Source: Bradyrhizobium sp. CCBAU 53340
Lineage (GTDB): Bacteria; Pseudomonadota; Alphaproteobacteria; Rhizobiales; Xanthobacteraceae
Direction of reading: 5' to 3'
Assembly: GCF_015291645.1 (NCBI RefSeq)
Contig: NZ_CP030055.1
Location: 6,634,001-6,698,000, forward strand
Length of the DNA: 64,000 bases
Shown here: piece by piece, positions 1 through 7,729 of the stretch
Position numbering within the stretch: position 1 is the stretch's first letter
Layout: each line of letters begins with the position of its first letter
Program-made: the position numbers and the translations under genes
Notes under the pieces: model-generated
Database searches by the model: none
The model's input: only the letters and a program-made list of their open reading frames with translations
What the model was told of the DNA's origin: nothing

Positions 1-1023
1 GACCGATCGAAATCACGACGGCCGGCGACGTTTCGACTCGATGATCCCGATGTCGTCGTGTCCGAGGCCGACGAAACCAGCCGGCTCAGCCGCGCTACGA
101 TCCAGATCACGCCGGAGCACGATCTAATGGCCTTGCCGGTGCCGATTGAGACGGCGGCCCCCGCGCGGCGCGGCTTTCCCTGGGGCGCGATGTTCTGGTC
201 CGGGCTCGCAGGGCTGACGTTGCTGGGCACCGGGCTTGGTGTTGTCAATCTGATCGAGAATCTGTTTGCGCGCAGCGAAAGCCTCGGCTTCGTCGGGCTT
301 GCGCTTGCCTTCGTCACCACGCTCGCACTCGCAGTGGTGGTCGGGCGCGAGGCCTTTGGCCTCGCACGGCTTGCGACGATCGAAAAACTGCATCGGCGCG
401 CCGCCGAGGTGCTCGCCAGCGACGATCGCAAGGAGAGCCGCGCCATCGTGCAGGATCTCATCAAGATCGCGCACCAGAATCCTCAACTCGCGCGGGCCCG
501 TGCTGCGCTGGAGAGCCACACCGGCGAGATCATCGACGGCGCCGACATGATCCGACTTGCCGAGCGCAATCTGATGTCGCCGCTGGATGCGGAGGCGCGG
601 CGGCTGGTGTCGGCGGCGGCGCAGCGGGTCTCGATCGTCACGGCGGTGTCGCCGCGCGCGCTGTTTGACGTTCTGTTCGTGTTCGTGGCCTCGTTGCGCC
701 TGATCCGCCAGCTCGCCCGCCTCTATGGCGGCCGGCCAGGCGCGCTCGGCATGATCCGCCTGCTCCGCCACGTCATCGCCCATCTCGCCATCACCGGCGG
801 CCTCGCCGCCAGCGACAGCCTGGTGCAGCAGATGCTCGGGCATGGGATTGCAGCAAAGCTGTCGCAGCGTCTCGGCGAAGGCATGCTCAATGGCCTGCTG
901 ACGGCGCGGCTTGGCTTGGCGGCGATCCATGTCACGAGGCCCCTCCCGTTTGCGGCGTTGCCGCCGCCGAAACTGTCTGATCTCGCGACGGATCTGTTGC
1001 GGCGGAAAGAGGAGGAGGAGTAG
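1..1023 (+). CDS. YcjF-like (UPF0283/DUF697) inner membrane protein, 5' partial
   Basis: The reading frame is open from the first base of the window (…PATFRLDDPDVVV…), so the true start lies upstream; the GTG at 58 is unlikely to be the start. Two hydrophobic helices follow a short cytoplasmic N-terminus (about bases 180-260 and 290-350), then a basic soluble stretch, then a hydrophobic C-terminal half with LFDVLFVFVASLRLIRQLA and a glycine-rich segment, as in YcjF/DUF697 proteins. The family is usually encoded beside a YcjX-type GTPase-like protein, which would lie off the left edge. The role is poorly known and has been linked to envelope stress. The protein ends in acidic residues, and a perfect palindrome follows 8 bases after the stop. 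Confidence 0.8.
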   Translation, partial: DRSKSRRPATFRLDDPDVVVSEADETSRLSRATIQITPEHDLMALPVPIETAAPARRGFPWGAMFWSGLAGLTLLGTGLGVVNLIENLFARSESLGFVGLALAFVTTLALAVVVGREAFGLARLATIEKLHRRAAEVLASDDRKESRAIVQDLIKIAHQNPQLARARAALESHTGEIIDGADMIRLAERNLMSPLDAEARRLVSAAAQRVSIVTAVSPRALFDVLFVFVASLRLIRQLARLYGGRPGALGMIRLLRHVIAHLAITGGLAASDSLVQQMLGHGIAAKLSQRLGEGMLNGLLTARLGLAAIHVTRPLPFAALPPPKLSDLATDLLRRKEEEE

Positions 1024-1031
1024 GCTCCTTC

Positions 1032-1195
1032 CTTACCCTCCCCTGGAGGGGGAGGGTCGGCATGTGATCGAGCGAAGCGAGACACGTGACGGGGTGGGTG
1101 TCAGTCTCTCCACTCGAACACTGCCCGTGCTGAGAGATCACCCCACCCCGCTCGCGCTACGCGCGATCGACCCTCCCCCTCCAGGGGAGGGTAAG
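1032..1195. repeat. Long palindromic repeat with 28-bp perfect arms
   Basis: Arms at 1032-1059 and 1168-1195 are exact reverse complements over 28 bases. Each contains a smaller palindrome (CCCTCCCCT/AGGGGGAGGG). The interior is also partly self-complementary. It lies between convergent genes and could act as a bidirectional terminator. The right arm overlaps the last codons of the glycosyltransferase on the minus strand. Confidence 0.85.
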
Positions 1196-2767
1196 CAAGT
1201 GCGCGGCTCGCGTGCTGAACTCCCCTGCCAGCACGCGCCACTGGAACAGCGGCGAGTCCTTCGGCGGGTTGAGCTCCGGGGTCCATCCGGTGAGCTTGTC
1301 GAGCGTATAGGTGTCGATCAGGACGCCGCGCCAGCGGCGCTCGACCTCGCCAAATTGCTCACGCTTGGCGGGGATCGTCTCCCATAGCGGCGAACGATCG
1401 TCGGGCTGGCGACCGACATAAATCCCCGCGTGTCCGCTAATCCTGTCCATGCCGGGATCGCGAAAATCCTGGAAGCGGCCGCGTTCGTTGATCTCGATCA
1501 CGGGGACGCGCCCGCGGAACAGCCAGCGCATCATGGCATAGGTGCGGTAGTCCGTGGTCGCGATCCAGGTCGCGCCGGTCTCGTCCAGCGCGGCCTGCGT
1601 GCGCGCGGCGACCTGATCGTAGCCGGCCTCGGCGCCGATCGGATCCATCTTGCCGAGGACATTCCAGGGCGCGGCGACATAATAGAGGAACACGATGACG
1701 ACGAAGGCGATCCCCGACACCAGCGCCGTCTTCACCCAGAAGGTGCTTGAGCGGATCATCGGCGCCGACCAGCCTTCCTGCGGCAGCGTCGCCAGATTGA
1801 TCGCAGCGGCAGCAAAGCCCACCGGCCACATGAACATCGGCCAGGTGTCACCGACCCTGAGCGTCAACGACTTGAAGAAGAAATAGGCGAACGGCACCAG
1901 CACCGCCGTCGACAGCAGGATCGCCACCGGCTCACGGGAGCGATAGCCGCGCCACGCCGTCATCAAAAGGCCGGACAGCACCACCGGCAACATCACGAAG
2001 CCGACCAGGCCGAATTGCAGGCCGATATAGTCGCCGATGGTCCGCAGCGAGATGCCGTAATTGGCGGTGGCGCGCACGCCCTGGAAACGGAACGAGGCCC
2101 AGTCGTGCTGCGCGTTCCAGATCAGCACCGGCGAGAACAATGCGATCGCCATCAGCGCTGCGAGATAAGGATAGGGGCTGCGCAGCCAGCGCCAGCGCCA
2201 ATCCGGCACCAGCAGAAAGGCGGCAACAGCCGGTGCGAACATGATCGCGGTGAATTTCGACAGCAGCGACAGCCCGGCGAACAGCCCGGCCGCAAGCCAC
2301 CAGCGGCCGTCGCCGCTTTGGGCTGTCAGCACCAGCGACCACATCATCGCCACCGCAAACGGGATCATGGCAACGTCGGGCGCGACCTTGGCCATCAGCA
2401 GGCCGTAATAGAGCGCAGCTTCCGGCATCAGGACCGCAACCACGATCGCGCGCACATCATGGGTGAGGCGGCGGACGATGTCGGCGAGCAAAAGCTGCGT
2501 CACCAGCATGGCGACGATGCCACCGAAGCGGACACCGAGCACCGTGTCGCCGAAGATCGCGGTGCCGAAGCGAATGAGCCAGGCAATGCCGGGCGGATGA
2601 TCGAGGAAGCTCAGCGCGCCCTCTTTCGACCAGGTCCAGTAATAGGCCTCGTCGGTGCGCAGCTCGAGCGCGCAGGCATAGACGATGCGCAGGACCGTCA
2701 TTGCGGCGATCACCAGCACGGCCACGACGAGCGGCCGGCGCGAGGCGCTATCGGGCTTCACTGTCAT
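1157..2767 (-). CDS. Glycosyltransferase family 39 (ArnT/PMT-like) membrane protein
   Basis: A polytopic membrane protein of about 536 residues from the ATG at 2767. The first helix is followed by LRTDEAYYW near residues 37-44; this acidic motif in the first external loop is typical of polyprenyl-phosphate-sugar transferases of the GT39/ArnT type. At least ten hydrophobic segments follow, then a soluble C-terminal domain. It probably transfers a sugar from a lipid carrier to lipid A, a glycan or a protein outside the inner membrane; the acceptor is unknown. A TTG at 2821 would add 18 residues but has no better ribosome site. The last ~11 residues (…LTLPWRGRVDRA) are encoded inside the palindrome at 1032-1195, so the native C-terminus seems to have been replaced by repeat sequence. 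Confidence 0.85.
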   Translation of the reverse strand: MTVKPDSASRRPLVVAVLVIAAMTVLRIVYACALELRTDEAYYWTWSKEGALSFLDHPPGIAWLIRFGTAIFGDTVLGVRFGGIVAMLVTQLLLADIVRRLTHDVRAIVVAVLMPEAALYYGLLMAKVAPDVAMIPFAVAMMWSLVLTAQSGDGRWWLAAGLFAGLSLLSKFTAIMFAPAVAAFLLVPDWRWRWLRSPYPYLAALMAIALFSPVLIWNAQHDWASFRFQGVRATANYGISLRTIGDYIGLQFGLVGFVMLPVVLSGLLMTAWRGYRSREPVAILLSTAVLVPFAYFFFKSLTLRVGDTWPMFMWPVGFAAAAINLATLPQEGWSAPMIRSSTFWVKTALVSGIAFVVIVFLYYVAAPWNVLGKMDPIGAEAGYDQVAARTQAALDETGATWIATTDYRTYAMMRWLFRGRVPVIEINERGRFQDFRDPGMDRISGHAGIYVGRQPDDRSPLWETIPAKREQFGEVERRWRGVLIDTYTLDKLTGWTPELNPPKDSPLFQWRVLAGEFSTRAAHLLTLPWRGRVDRA

Positions 2768-2861
2768 GTCGGGAGCGATCGTCACGGCCGCGCTTTTCCC
2801 CGACTTGGAAGGGCGAGTCAATGTGGGCCGATGCGCTCGATGTCAGCGTTCCGGACGGTCT

Positions 2862-2941
2862 CGTAGGGTGGGCAAAGCGAAGCGTGCCCGCCACCTGGGG
2901 ATGCGTGGGCACGGCGCAAGAGCGCCTTTGCCCACCCTACG
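2862..2941. repeat. GTAGGGTGGGC palindromic repeat, copy 1
   Basis: Perfect 16-bp arms at 2862-2877 and 2926-2941 (core CGTAGGGTGGGCAAAG). A second copy in the opposite orientation is at 25670-25763; the two share GGGCAAAGCGAAGCGTGCCC almost exactly. It lies upstream of the GT39 gene and 150 bases before the cyclase fusion gene. Confidence 0.85.
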
Positions 2942-3091
2942 ATGCTTGTCCGGGACGACGGCGGAGAGGGTCGATGCAGCGAATGCTTACCGTTACGTAA
3001 CCTTGTCAGGTATGTGATCAGGTCGGCCGTCCACCTGCGGAATTTAACTCTCCGCTGGCTGTTCTCCTCAGTGAACTGATACAACCGAATC

Positions 3092-4828
3092 ATGGCTACG
3101 ACCGCCCTTTCACGATTGCCAGAACTCGTCCGCTCGACCAGCGCGCGGCAGGTGAGGCTGGTCTGCGGTGTCATCCTGTTCGCTTACGTGGTCAGCCATT
3201 TCCTCAACCATGCGCTCGGCAACATCTCGGTCGATGCGATGCAGGTCGGGGTCTATTACCACACAGCATTCTGGCGGTTCCTTCCTGTTACGATCGTGTT
3301 CTATGGCGCGGCTTTCACCCATATGGGTCTCGGCGTCTACGCGCTGTACCAGCGCCGCCAGTTCCGCTGGCGGACGATCGAGCCCCTCCAGCTGGTGCTG
3401 GGCCTGAGCATCCCGGCGCTGGTGATGGCGCATGTGATCGGCATCCGGCTGGGCGAGGCGCTGTACGGCCACGAGAAGTTTTATCCGCAGGAGCTCTATC
3501 TGTTCTTCGTCCTGGCGCCCGGCCGGCTCTGGACGATGACGATCCTGCTGATCGTCGCCTGGATCCACGGCTGCATCGGCATCTATTTCTGGCTGCGGCT
3601 GAAGCCGTTCTTTACGCGCGCGGCGCCCTATTTGCTCGCGGCCGCCGTGCTGATCCCGACGCTGGCGCTGCTCGGCATCTACCAGGGTGGCCGCAGTGTC
3701 GCCGCGGACAGCGAGGACGGCGACTGGCGCCGGCAAAATTACACGCAGCGCGACGTCGGCACATTCGCACAAGCCGATACGCTCGACCGCATCACCGGCG
3801 GGCTCACCATCAGCTATATCGGCCTGCTCGGACTGGCGCTGCTCGCGCGCGGCGTGCGCGGCTGGCGCGAGCGGCGCGGCGGCATGATCGCGCTGTCCTA
3901 CGGCAACGGCAAGACGGTGCGCGTGCCCAAGGGTCTTTCCGTGCTGGAGGCGAGCCTGCGCCACAACGTGCCGCATGCCAGCGTCTGCGGCGGCCGCGCC
4001 CGCTGCTCGACCTGCCGCATCCGCATCATCGGCGACCACGGCGCCTTGCCCGAGCCCTCGCAGCGCGAGGCCTTCGTGCTGGCCCGTGTCGGCACAGCCG
4101 ATCCCTCGATCCGCCTTGCCTGCCAGCTGCGGCCGAACTGCGACCTCTCCTTCTTCCAGCTGTTCATGCCGCACGTGCTGGCGGCCAACACGCAGGGATC
4201 CTCGCCGGCCAGAATCGGCCAGGAGCGGTATCTCGTCAGCCTGTTTGTGGACATGCGCGGCTCGACCCAGCTCGCCGAGAAGCGCTTGCCGTTCGACACC
4301 GTCTTCATCGTCAATCGTTTCCTAGGTGCGGTATCGCAGGCCGTGATCGAGAATGGCGGCCAGCCGAACCAGTTCGTCGGCGACGGCATGCTGGCGCTGT
4401 TCGGGCTGACGACCGACCCGCAAACCGCCTGCCGGCAGGCGCTGAAGGCCGTCGCCGGCATTGCGACCCATGTCGACGAGCTCAACCAGGTCCTGAGCCA
4501 CGATCTGCGCCAGCCGATCCGCTTCGGCATCGGCGTCCATGGCGGCGAGGTCATCATCGGCGATATCGGCTATCGCGACCACATCGTCTTCACCGCGCTT
4601 GGCGATGCCGTCAACGTCGCCGCCCGCCTCCAGGACATGACCAAGACGCTTCAGTGCGAGGCCATCGTCTCCGAGGAAGTCCGCCGCACCGCCGGTCTTC
4701 ACGACGACGCGCTGCCGAAGCAGGAGGTCGCGATCCGGGGGCGCGACGAGCCGATGGTCGTGCGGGTGGTTGCGGACACCAGGACCTTGTCTGCCCTCAT
4801 CCCCAGCGACGCGCGCGTCGCGGCGTAA
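3092..4828 (+). CDS. Membrane-anchored [2Fe-2S] ferredoxin-adenylate/guanylate cyclase fusion
   Basis: 578 residues in three parts. Residues 1-260 hold about six hydrophobic segments with in-membrane histidines (VSHFLNHALG, HMGLG, MAHVIGIRLG, WIHGCIGIYF), resembling a di-haem cytochrome b or succinate dehydrogenase anchor. Residues ~268-355 are a plant-type ferredoxin domain with CGGRARCSTC (cysteines near 299, 304, 307) and a fourth cysteine in RLACQLRP. Residues ~378-550 are a class III nucleotide cyclase: FVDMRGST carries the first metal aspartate and GDGMLALFG the second, followed by ALGDAVNVAARLQ. It probably makes cAMP in response to redox state, light or a membrane electron carrier; the signal is inferred from the domains. 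It is transcribed alone. Confidence 0.9.
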   Translation: MATTALSRLPELVRSTSARQVRLVCGVILFAYVVSHFLNHALGNISVDAMQVGVYYHTAFWRFLPVTIVFYGAAFTHMGLGVYALYQRRQFRWRTIEPLQLVLGLSIPALVMAHVIGIRLGEALYGHEKFYPQELYLFFVLAPGRLWTMTILLIVAWIHGCIGIYFWLRLKPFFTRAAPYLLAAAVLIPTLALLGIYQGGRSVAADSEDGDWRRQNYTQRDVGTFAQADTLDRITGGLTISYIGLLGLALLARGVRGWRERRGGMIALSYGNGKTVRVPKGLSVLEASLRHNVPHASVCGGRARCSTCRIRIIGDHGALPEPSQREAFVLARVGTADPSIRLACQLRPNCDLSFFQLFMPHVLAANTQGSSPARIGQERYLVSLFVDMRGSTQLAEKRLPFDTVFIVNRFLGAVSQAVIENGGQPNQFVGDGMLALFGLTTDPQTACRQALKAVAGIATHVDELNQVLSHDLRQPIRFGIGVHGGEVIIGDIGYRDHIVFTALGDAVNVAARLQDMTKTLQCEAIVSEEVRRTAGLHDDALPKQEVAIRGRDEPMVVRVVADTRTLSALIPSDARVAA

Positions 4829-4856
4829 GACGCGAACCGCGCGGAAGGTGCGCTCC

Positions 4857-4907
4857 GTCTCCCGCATCCGCCTTCGCCAAGGCTTCGGGCGGACAAGAGC
4901 GGGAGAC
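4857..4907. terminator. Hairpin downstream of the cyclase gene
   Basis: GTCTCCCGC (4857-4865) pairs with GCGGGAGAC (4899-4907), and inside it TCCGCC pairs with GGCGGA. It starts 28 bases after the cyclase stop. There is no T-tract, so terminator function is an inference. The rest of 4829-5069 shows no gene. Confidence 0.5.
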
Positions 4908-5069
4908 GTGAAGGAAGAATCATCGCGGCGTAACACCGGCCTGTTGCAGCGCAACGGCATGGGCTTGCTGCGAAAGCACGAATTGACTTCAACCTGATGG
5001 TTGAGACAGATGAGCACGGGCCTTGCGGTGATGACCGCGGGCCAACAAAAGCTCCGGGAGGAGACCTGA

Positions 5070-6269
5070 ATGTTCGACCGACGCGACCTGCTCAAAGGAG
5101 CGGGCCTTGCCGCTATGGCGGCCACACTGAATTCCACCAAAGCGCTGGCGCTCGACACCGTTACGCTGCCCATCGGCAACGGTGAACGGCCGCTGGTGAA
5201 ATATCCGCAGAAGCGGCCGATGATCGGGCTCACCAGCCGTCCGCCGCAACTCGAGACGCCGTTCGCAATCTTCAACGACGGCCCGATTACGCCGAACAAC
5301 GCGTTCTTCGTGCGCTATCACCTCGCCGACCTCCCCTACAATCTCGACCCTGACAAGTTCACACTCGAGGTCAAGGGCAAGGTCGACAAGCCGCTGAAGC
5401 TGTCGCTGAAGGACATCAGGAAGATGAAGGCGACCGAGATCGTCGCCGTCGCGCAATGTTCCGGCAACAGCCGCGGCTTCTTCGAGCCGCGCGTTGCCGG
5501 CGGACAGCTCGCCAATGGCGCGATGGGCAATGCGCGCTGGCGCGGTGTGCCGCTGAAAACCGTGCTCGACATGGCCGGCGTGCAGGCCGGCGCCAAGCAG
5601 GTCGTCTTCGGCGGCATGGACGGGCCGGTCAGCGACAAGACTCCTGATTTCGCCAAGGCGCTCGACCTCGATCACGCCGCCGACGGCGAGGTGATGCTGG
5701 CCTATGGCATGAATGGCGAGGATCTGCCCTTCCTCAACGGCTTCCCGCTGCGCCTGATCGTTCCAGGCTATTACGGCACCTACTGGGTCAAGCACCTCAA
5801 CGAGATCACCGTCGTCGACAATATCTATGACGGCTTCTGGATGAAGTCGGCCTACCGGATCCCGGACACGCCCGACAATTCGGTCGAGCCCGGCACGACG
5901 CCGAAGGCGACGATCCCGATCAACCGCTTCACCATCCGCTCCTTCATCACCAATGTCCCCGATGGCGCCAAGCTGAAGGCGGGACGCACGACGCTGCGCG
6001 GCATCGCCTTCGACGGCGGCAAGGGCATCAAGGACGTCTCGGTCTCCACCGATGGCGGCAAGACCTGGAGCTCCGCCAGGCTCGGCAAGGACCTCGGCAA
6101 GTACTCGTTCCGGGAATGGAAGCTACCGGTGAAGCTGGCAGCGGGCCAGATCGAGCTCAAGGTGCGCGCCACCAGCAATTCCGGCGAGACGCAGCCAGAC
6201 ACGCCGCGCTGGAACCCGGCGGGTTATTTGCGCAACGTCGTCGAAACCGTCCGCGTCAGCGTGGCCTGA
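5070..6269 (+). CDS. sorA: Sulfite dehydrogenase (sulfite:cytochrome c oxidoreductase), molybdopterin subunit
   Basis: 399 residues. The N-terminus FDRRDLLKGAGLAAMAA ending near ALA is a twin-arginine signal, so the enzyme is exported folded with its cofactor. The motif AQCSGNSRGFF holds the molybdenum-binding cysteine, near residue 130, followed by GGQLANGAMGNARWRG and the dimerisation domain (SVSTDGGKTW) typical of sulfite oxidases. It oxidises sulfite to sulfate in the periplasm and passes electrons to the small cytochrome encoded 12 bases downstream. A strong ribosome site (GGAGGAGA) precedes the ATG. The length matches SorA proteins (about 400). It could accept another sulfite-like substrate, but the cytochrome partner supports SorAB. 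Confidence 0.9.
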   Translation: MFDRRDLLKGAGLAAMAATLNSTKALALDTVTLPIGNGERPLVKYPQKRPMIGLTSRPPQLETPFAIFNDGPITPNNAFFVRYHLADLPYNLDPDKFTLEVKGKVDKPLKLSLKDIRKMKATEIVAVAQCSGNSRGFFEPRVAGGQLANGAMGNARWRGVPLKTVLDMAGVQAGAKQVVFGGMDGPVSDKTPDFAKALDLDHAADGEVMLAYGMNGEDLPFLNGFPLRLIVPGYYGTYWVKHLNEITVVDNIYDGFWMKSAYRIPDTPDNSVEPGTTPKATIPINRFTIRSFITNVPDGAKLKAGRTTLRGIAFDGGKGIKDVSVSTDGGKTWSSARLGKDLGKYSFREWKLPVKLAAGQIELKVRATSNSGETQPDTPRWNPAGYLRNVVETVRVSVA

Positions 6270-6281
6270 GGGAGAATGATC

Positions 6282-6590
6282 ATGCAGCGCACCGTTCTCC
6301 TCGCCTTCACGCTTGCCACCGCCGCTTTGGTGGGTTCGGCCCTTGCCGCACCCATCAATTACAAGACCCCGGACGAGGTCGCGGCCTTCAGGCCCGGCCC
6401 CAATCTCGAGGTGGCGCAGGGCAATTGCGCCGCGTGCCATTCGTCGGACTACATCGCCACGCAACCGCAGATGAAGGACAAGAAAGCGTTCTGGCAGGCC
6501 GAGGTAACCAAGATGATCAAGGTCTATGGCGCGCCGATTGCGGACGCCGACGTCAGCAAGATCGTGGACTATCTGGCCGCGACTTATTGA
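6282..6590 (+). CDS. sorB: Cytochrome c subunit of sulfite dehydrogenase
   Basis: 102 residues from the ATG at 6282, which has correct spacing from GAGGGAGA; the ATG at 6276 lies directly against that site. A Sec signal peptide (QRTVLLAFTLATAALVGSALA) is followed by a single haem c site GNCAACH with cysteines near 49 and 52 and the histidine ligand near 53. A methionine in QPQMKDK could be the sixth ligand. It is the electron acceptor of SorA and hands electrons to the respiratory chain. It lies 12 bases after sorA, so the two are one operon. Confidence 0.9.
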   Translation: MQRTVLLAFTLATAALVGSALAAPINYKTPDEVAAFRPGPNLEVAQGNCAACHSSDYIATQPQMKDKKAFWQAEVTKMIKVYGAPIADADVSKIVDYLAATY

Positions 6591-6786
6591 CGGCCCCGGG
6601 GGCAATTGACCGCGAAACGGGCAAAACTGGCAAAAACGCCGCGAAGTTGAGCGAATTTCGGCAAAATGCGGATGTGGTTTGATCTACCAAGCCCGCCACA
6701 TTCCGCGTATCCTATAGGACCGAACCGGCCGGTTGGCGGGGACTGGCGGTTCGTGATCTCGGAGGAAGACCCGCGGAGAAGTCGTG

Positions 6787-6987
6787 ATGGCTAAAGGTAC
6801 GGTCAAGTGGTTCAACCCGACCAAGGGTTATGGATTTATCCAGCCTGCGTCGGGCGGCAAAGATGTGTTCGTGCATATCTCGGCAGTGCAGAAAGCCGGT
6901 CTGTCGTCCCTGAACGAAGGACAGACGGTGGAATACGAAGAGATCGCAAACCGGGGCAAGACCTCCGCAGAGAACCTCAAAGTATAA
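6787..6987 (+). CDS. cspA: Cold shock protein
   Basis: 66 residues; starts [19 protein letters not shown]. The RNA-binding motifs KGYGFIQ (RNP1) and VFVHISAV (RNP2) are intact, so it is a single-domain OB-fold RNA chaperone. The GTG at 6784 is in frame just before the ATG, but the ATG at 6787 fits the family start. GGAGGAAG lies upstream. The gene stands alone with a clear hairpin behind it. Whether it is cold-inducible or constitutive cannot be told from the sequence. Confidence 0.93.
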   Translation: MAKGTVKWFNPTKGYGFIQPASGGKDVFVHISAVQKAGLSSLNEGQTVEYEEIANRGKTSAENLKV

Positions 6988-7005
6988 GCCGCCAGCTCTT
7001 GCTGC

Positions 7006-7025
7006 CTCCCGGATTCGTCCGGGAG
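7006..7025 (+). terminator. cspA terminator hairpin
   Basis: CTCCCGGA-TTCG-TCCGGGAG forms a perfect 8-bp stem with a UUCG tetraloop, 19 bases after the csp stop. There is no long T-run after it. Confidence 0.65.
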
Positions 7026-7154
7026 TGAGGCCAAGAAAATTTCAGAAGACGATCCGTGCATTCGACGACAGGCGTTGCGACTGCACACGATAGGCTATTT
7101 GCCCGTAGAGATCGCGATCAACGCCGCAGCAATGACAATCGCGACCGCATGTGG

Positions 7155-7616
7155 TCAGCCCACCGGCAACGGTGCGTCGCGCTTGATCTCCTCCATCACC
7201 GCATAGGTGCGCGTCTCGCGCACGCCCGGCATCGACAGCAGGGTCTCGCCGAGAAAGCGCCGATACGCGGTCATGTCCGCCAGCCGCGCCTTCACCAGAT
7301 AGTCGAAGCCGCCTGCAACCATGTGACACTCCAGCACTTCGGGCGCGAGTTTCACCGCGCGCGCAAAGCGCTCGAAATTGTCGGGCGTGGTCTTGTCGAG
7401 CAGAACCTCGACGAAGACAAGCAGGCCCAGGCCCAGCCGATGCGGATTGAGCCGAGCCCCATACCCCTCGACAAATCCCTCGCGCTGCAGGCGCTTCAGC
7501 CGCTCGCCGACCGAGGTCGGCGACAGCCCGATGCGCTCGGCGAGCTCGACATTGGCGATTCGCCCATCTTCCTGCAAAATCGAGAGGATTTTCCGGTCGA
7601 TTCGATCGAGTTCCAT
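7155..7616 (-). CDS. putR: Lrp/AsnC-family regulator of proline catabolism (PutR-like)
   Basis: 153 residues. The N-terminal winged helix has LDRIDRKILSILQEDGRI and the recognition helix region GLSPTSVGERLKRLQ. The C-terminal RAM/ligand-binding half includes LECHMVAGGFDYLVKA and the ending TRTYAVMEEIKRDAPLPV, close to the ending typical of proline-responsive Lrp proteins. It is divergent from putA with only 113 bases between, the usual alphaproteobacterial arrangement in which PutR activates putA when proline is present. An AT-rich near-palindrome in that gap is a candidate site. Confidence 0.88.
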   Translation of the reverse strand: MELDRIDRKILSILQEDGRIANVELAERIGLSPTSVGERLKRLQREGFVEGYGARLNPHRLGLGLLVFVEVLLDKTTPDNFERFARAVKLAPEVLECHMVAGGFDYLVKARLADMTAYRRFLGETLLSMPGVRETRTYAVMEEIKRDAPLPVG

Positions 7617-7658
7617 ATTCTATACGGCTAATGCGGGAGTAATCTTCATTTTCTAAGG

Positions 7659-7674
7659 CAAAAGCGCTATTTTG
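7659..7674. promoter_or_regulatory. Candidate PutR operator in the putR-putA gap
   Basis: CAAAAGCGCTATTTTG is a near-palindrome (CAAAA…TTTTG around GCGC) in a locally AT-rich patch between the divergent genes. Lrp-type sites are weakly palindromic and AT-rich. The role is inferred from position only. Confidence 0.35.
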
Positions 7675-7729
7675 TCTATCGAACTACGGTCACGCGGGCC
7701 TTATCCTGATTTCAGCCACAGGACACGCC

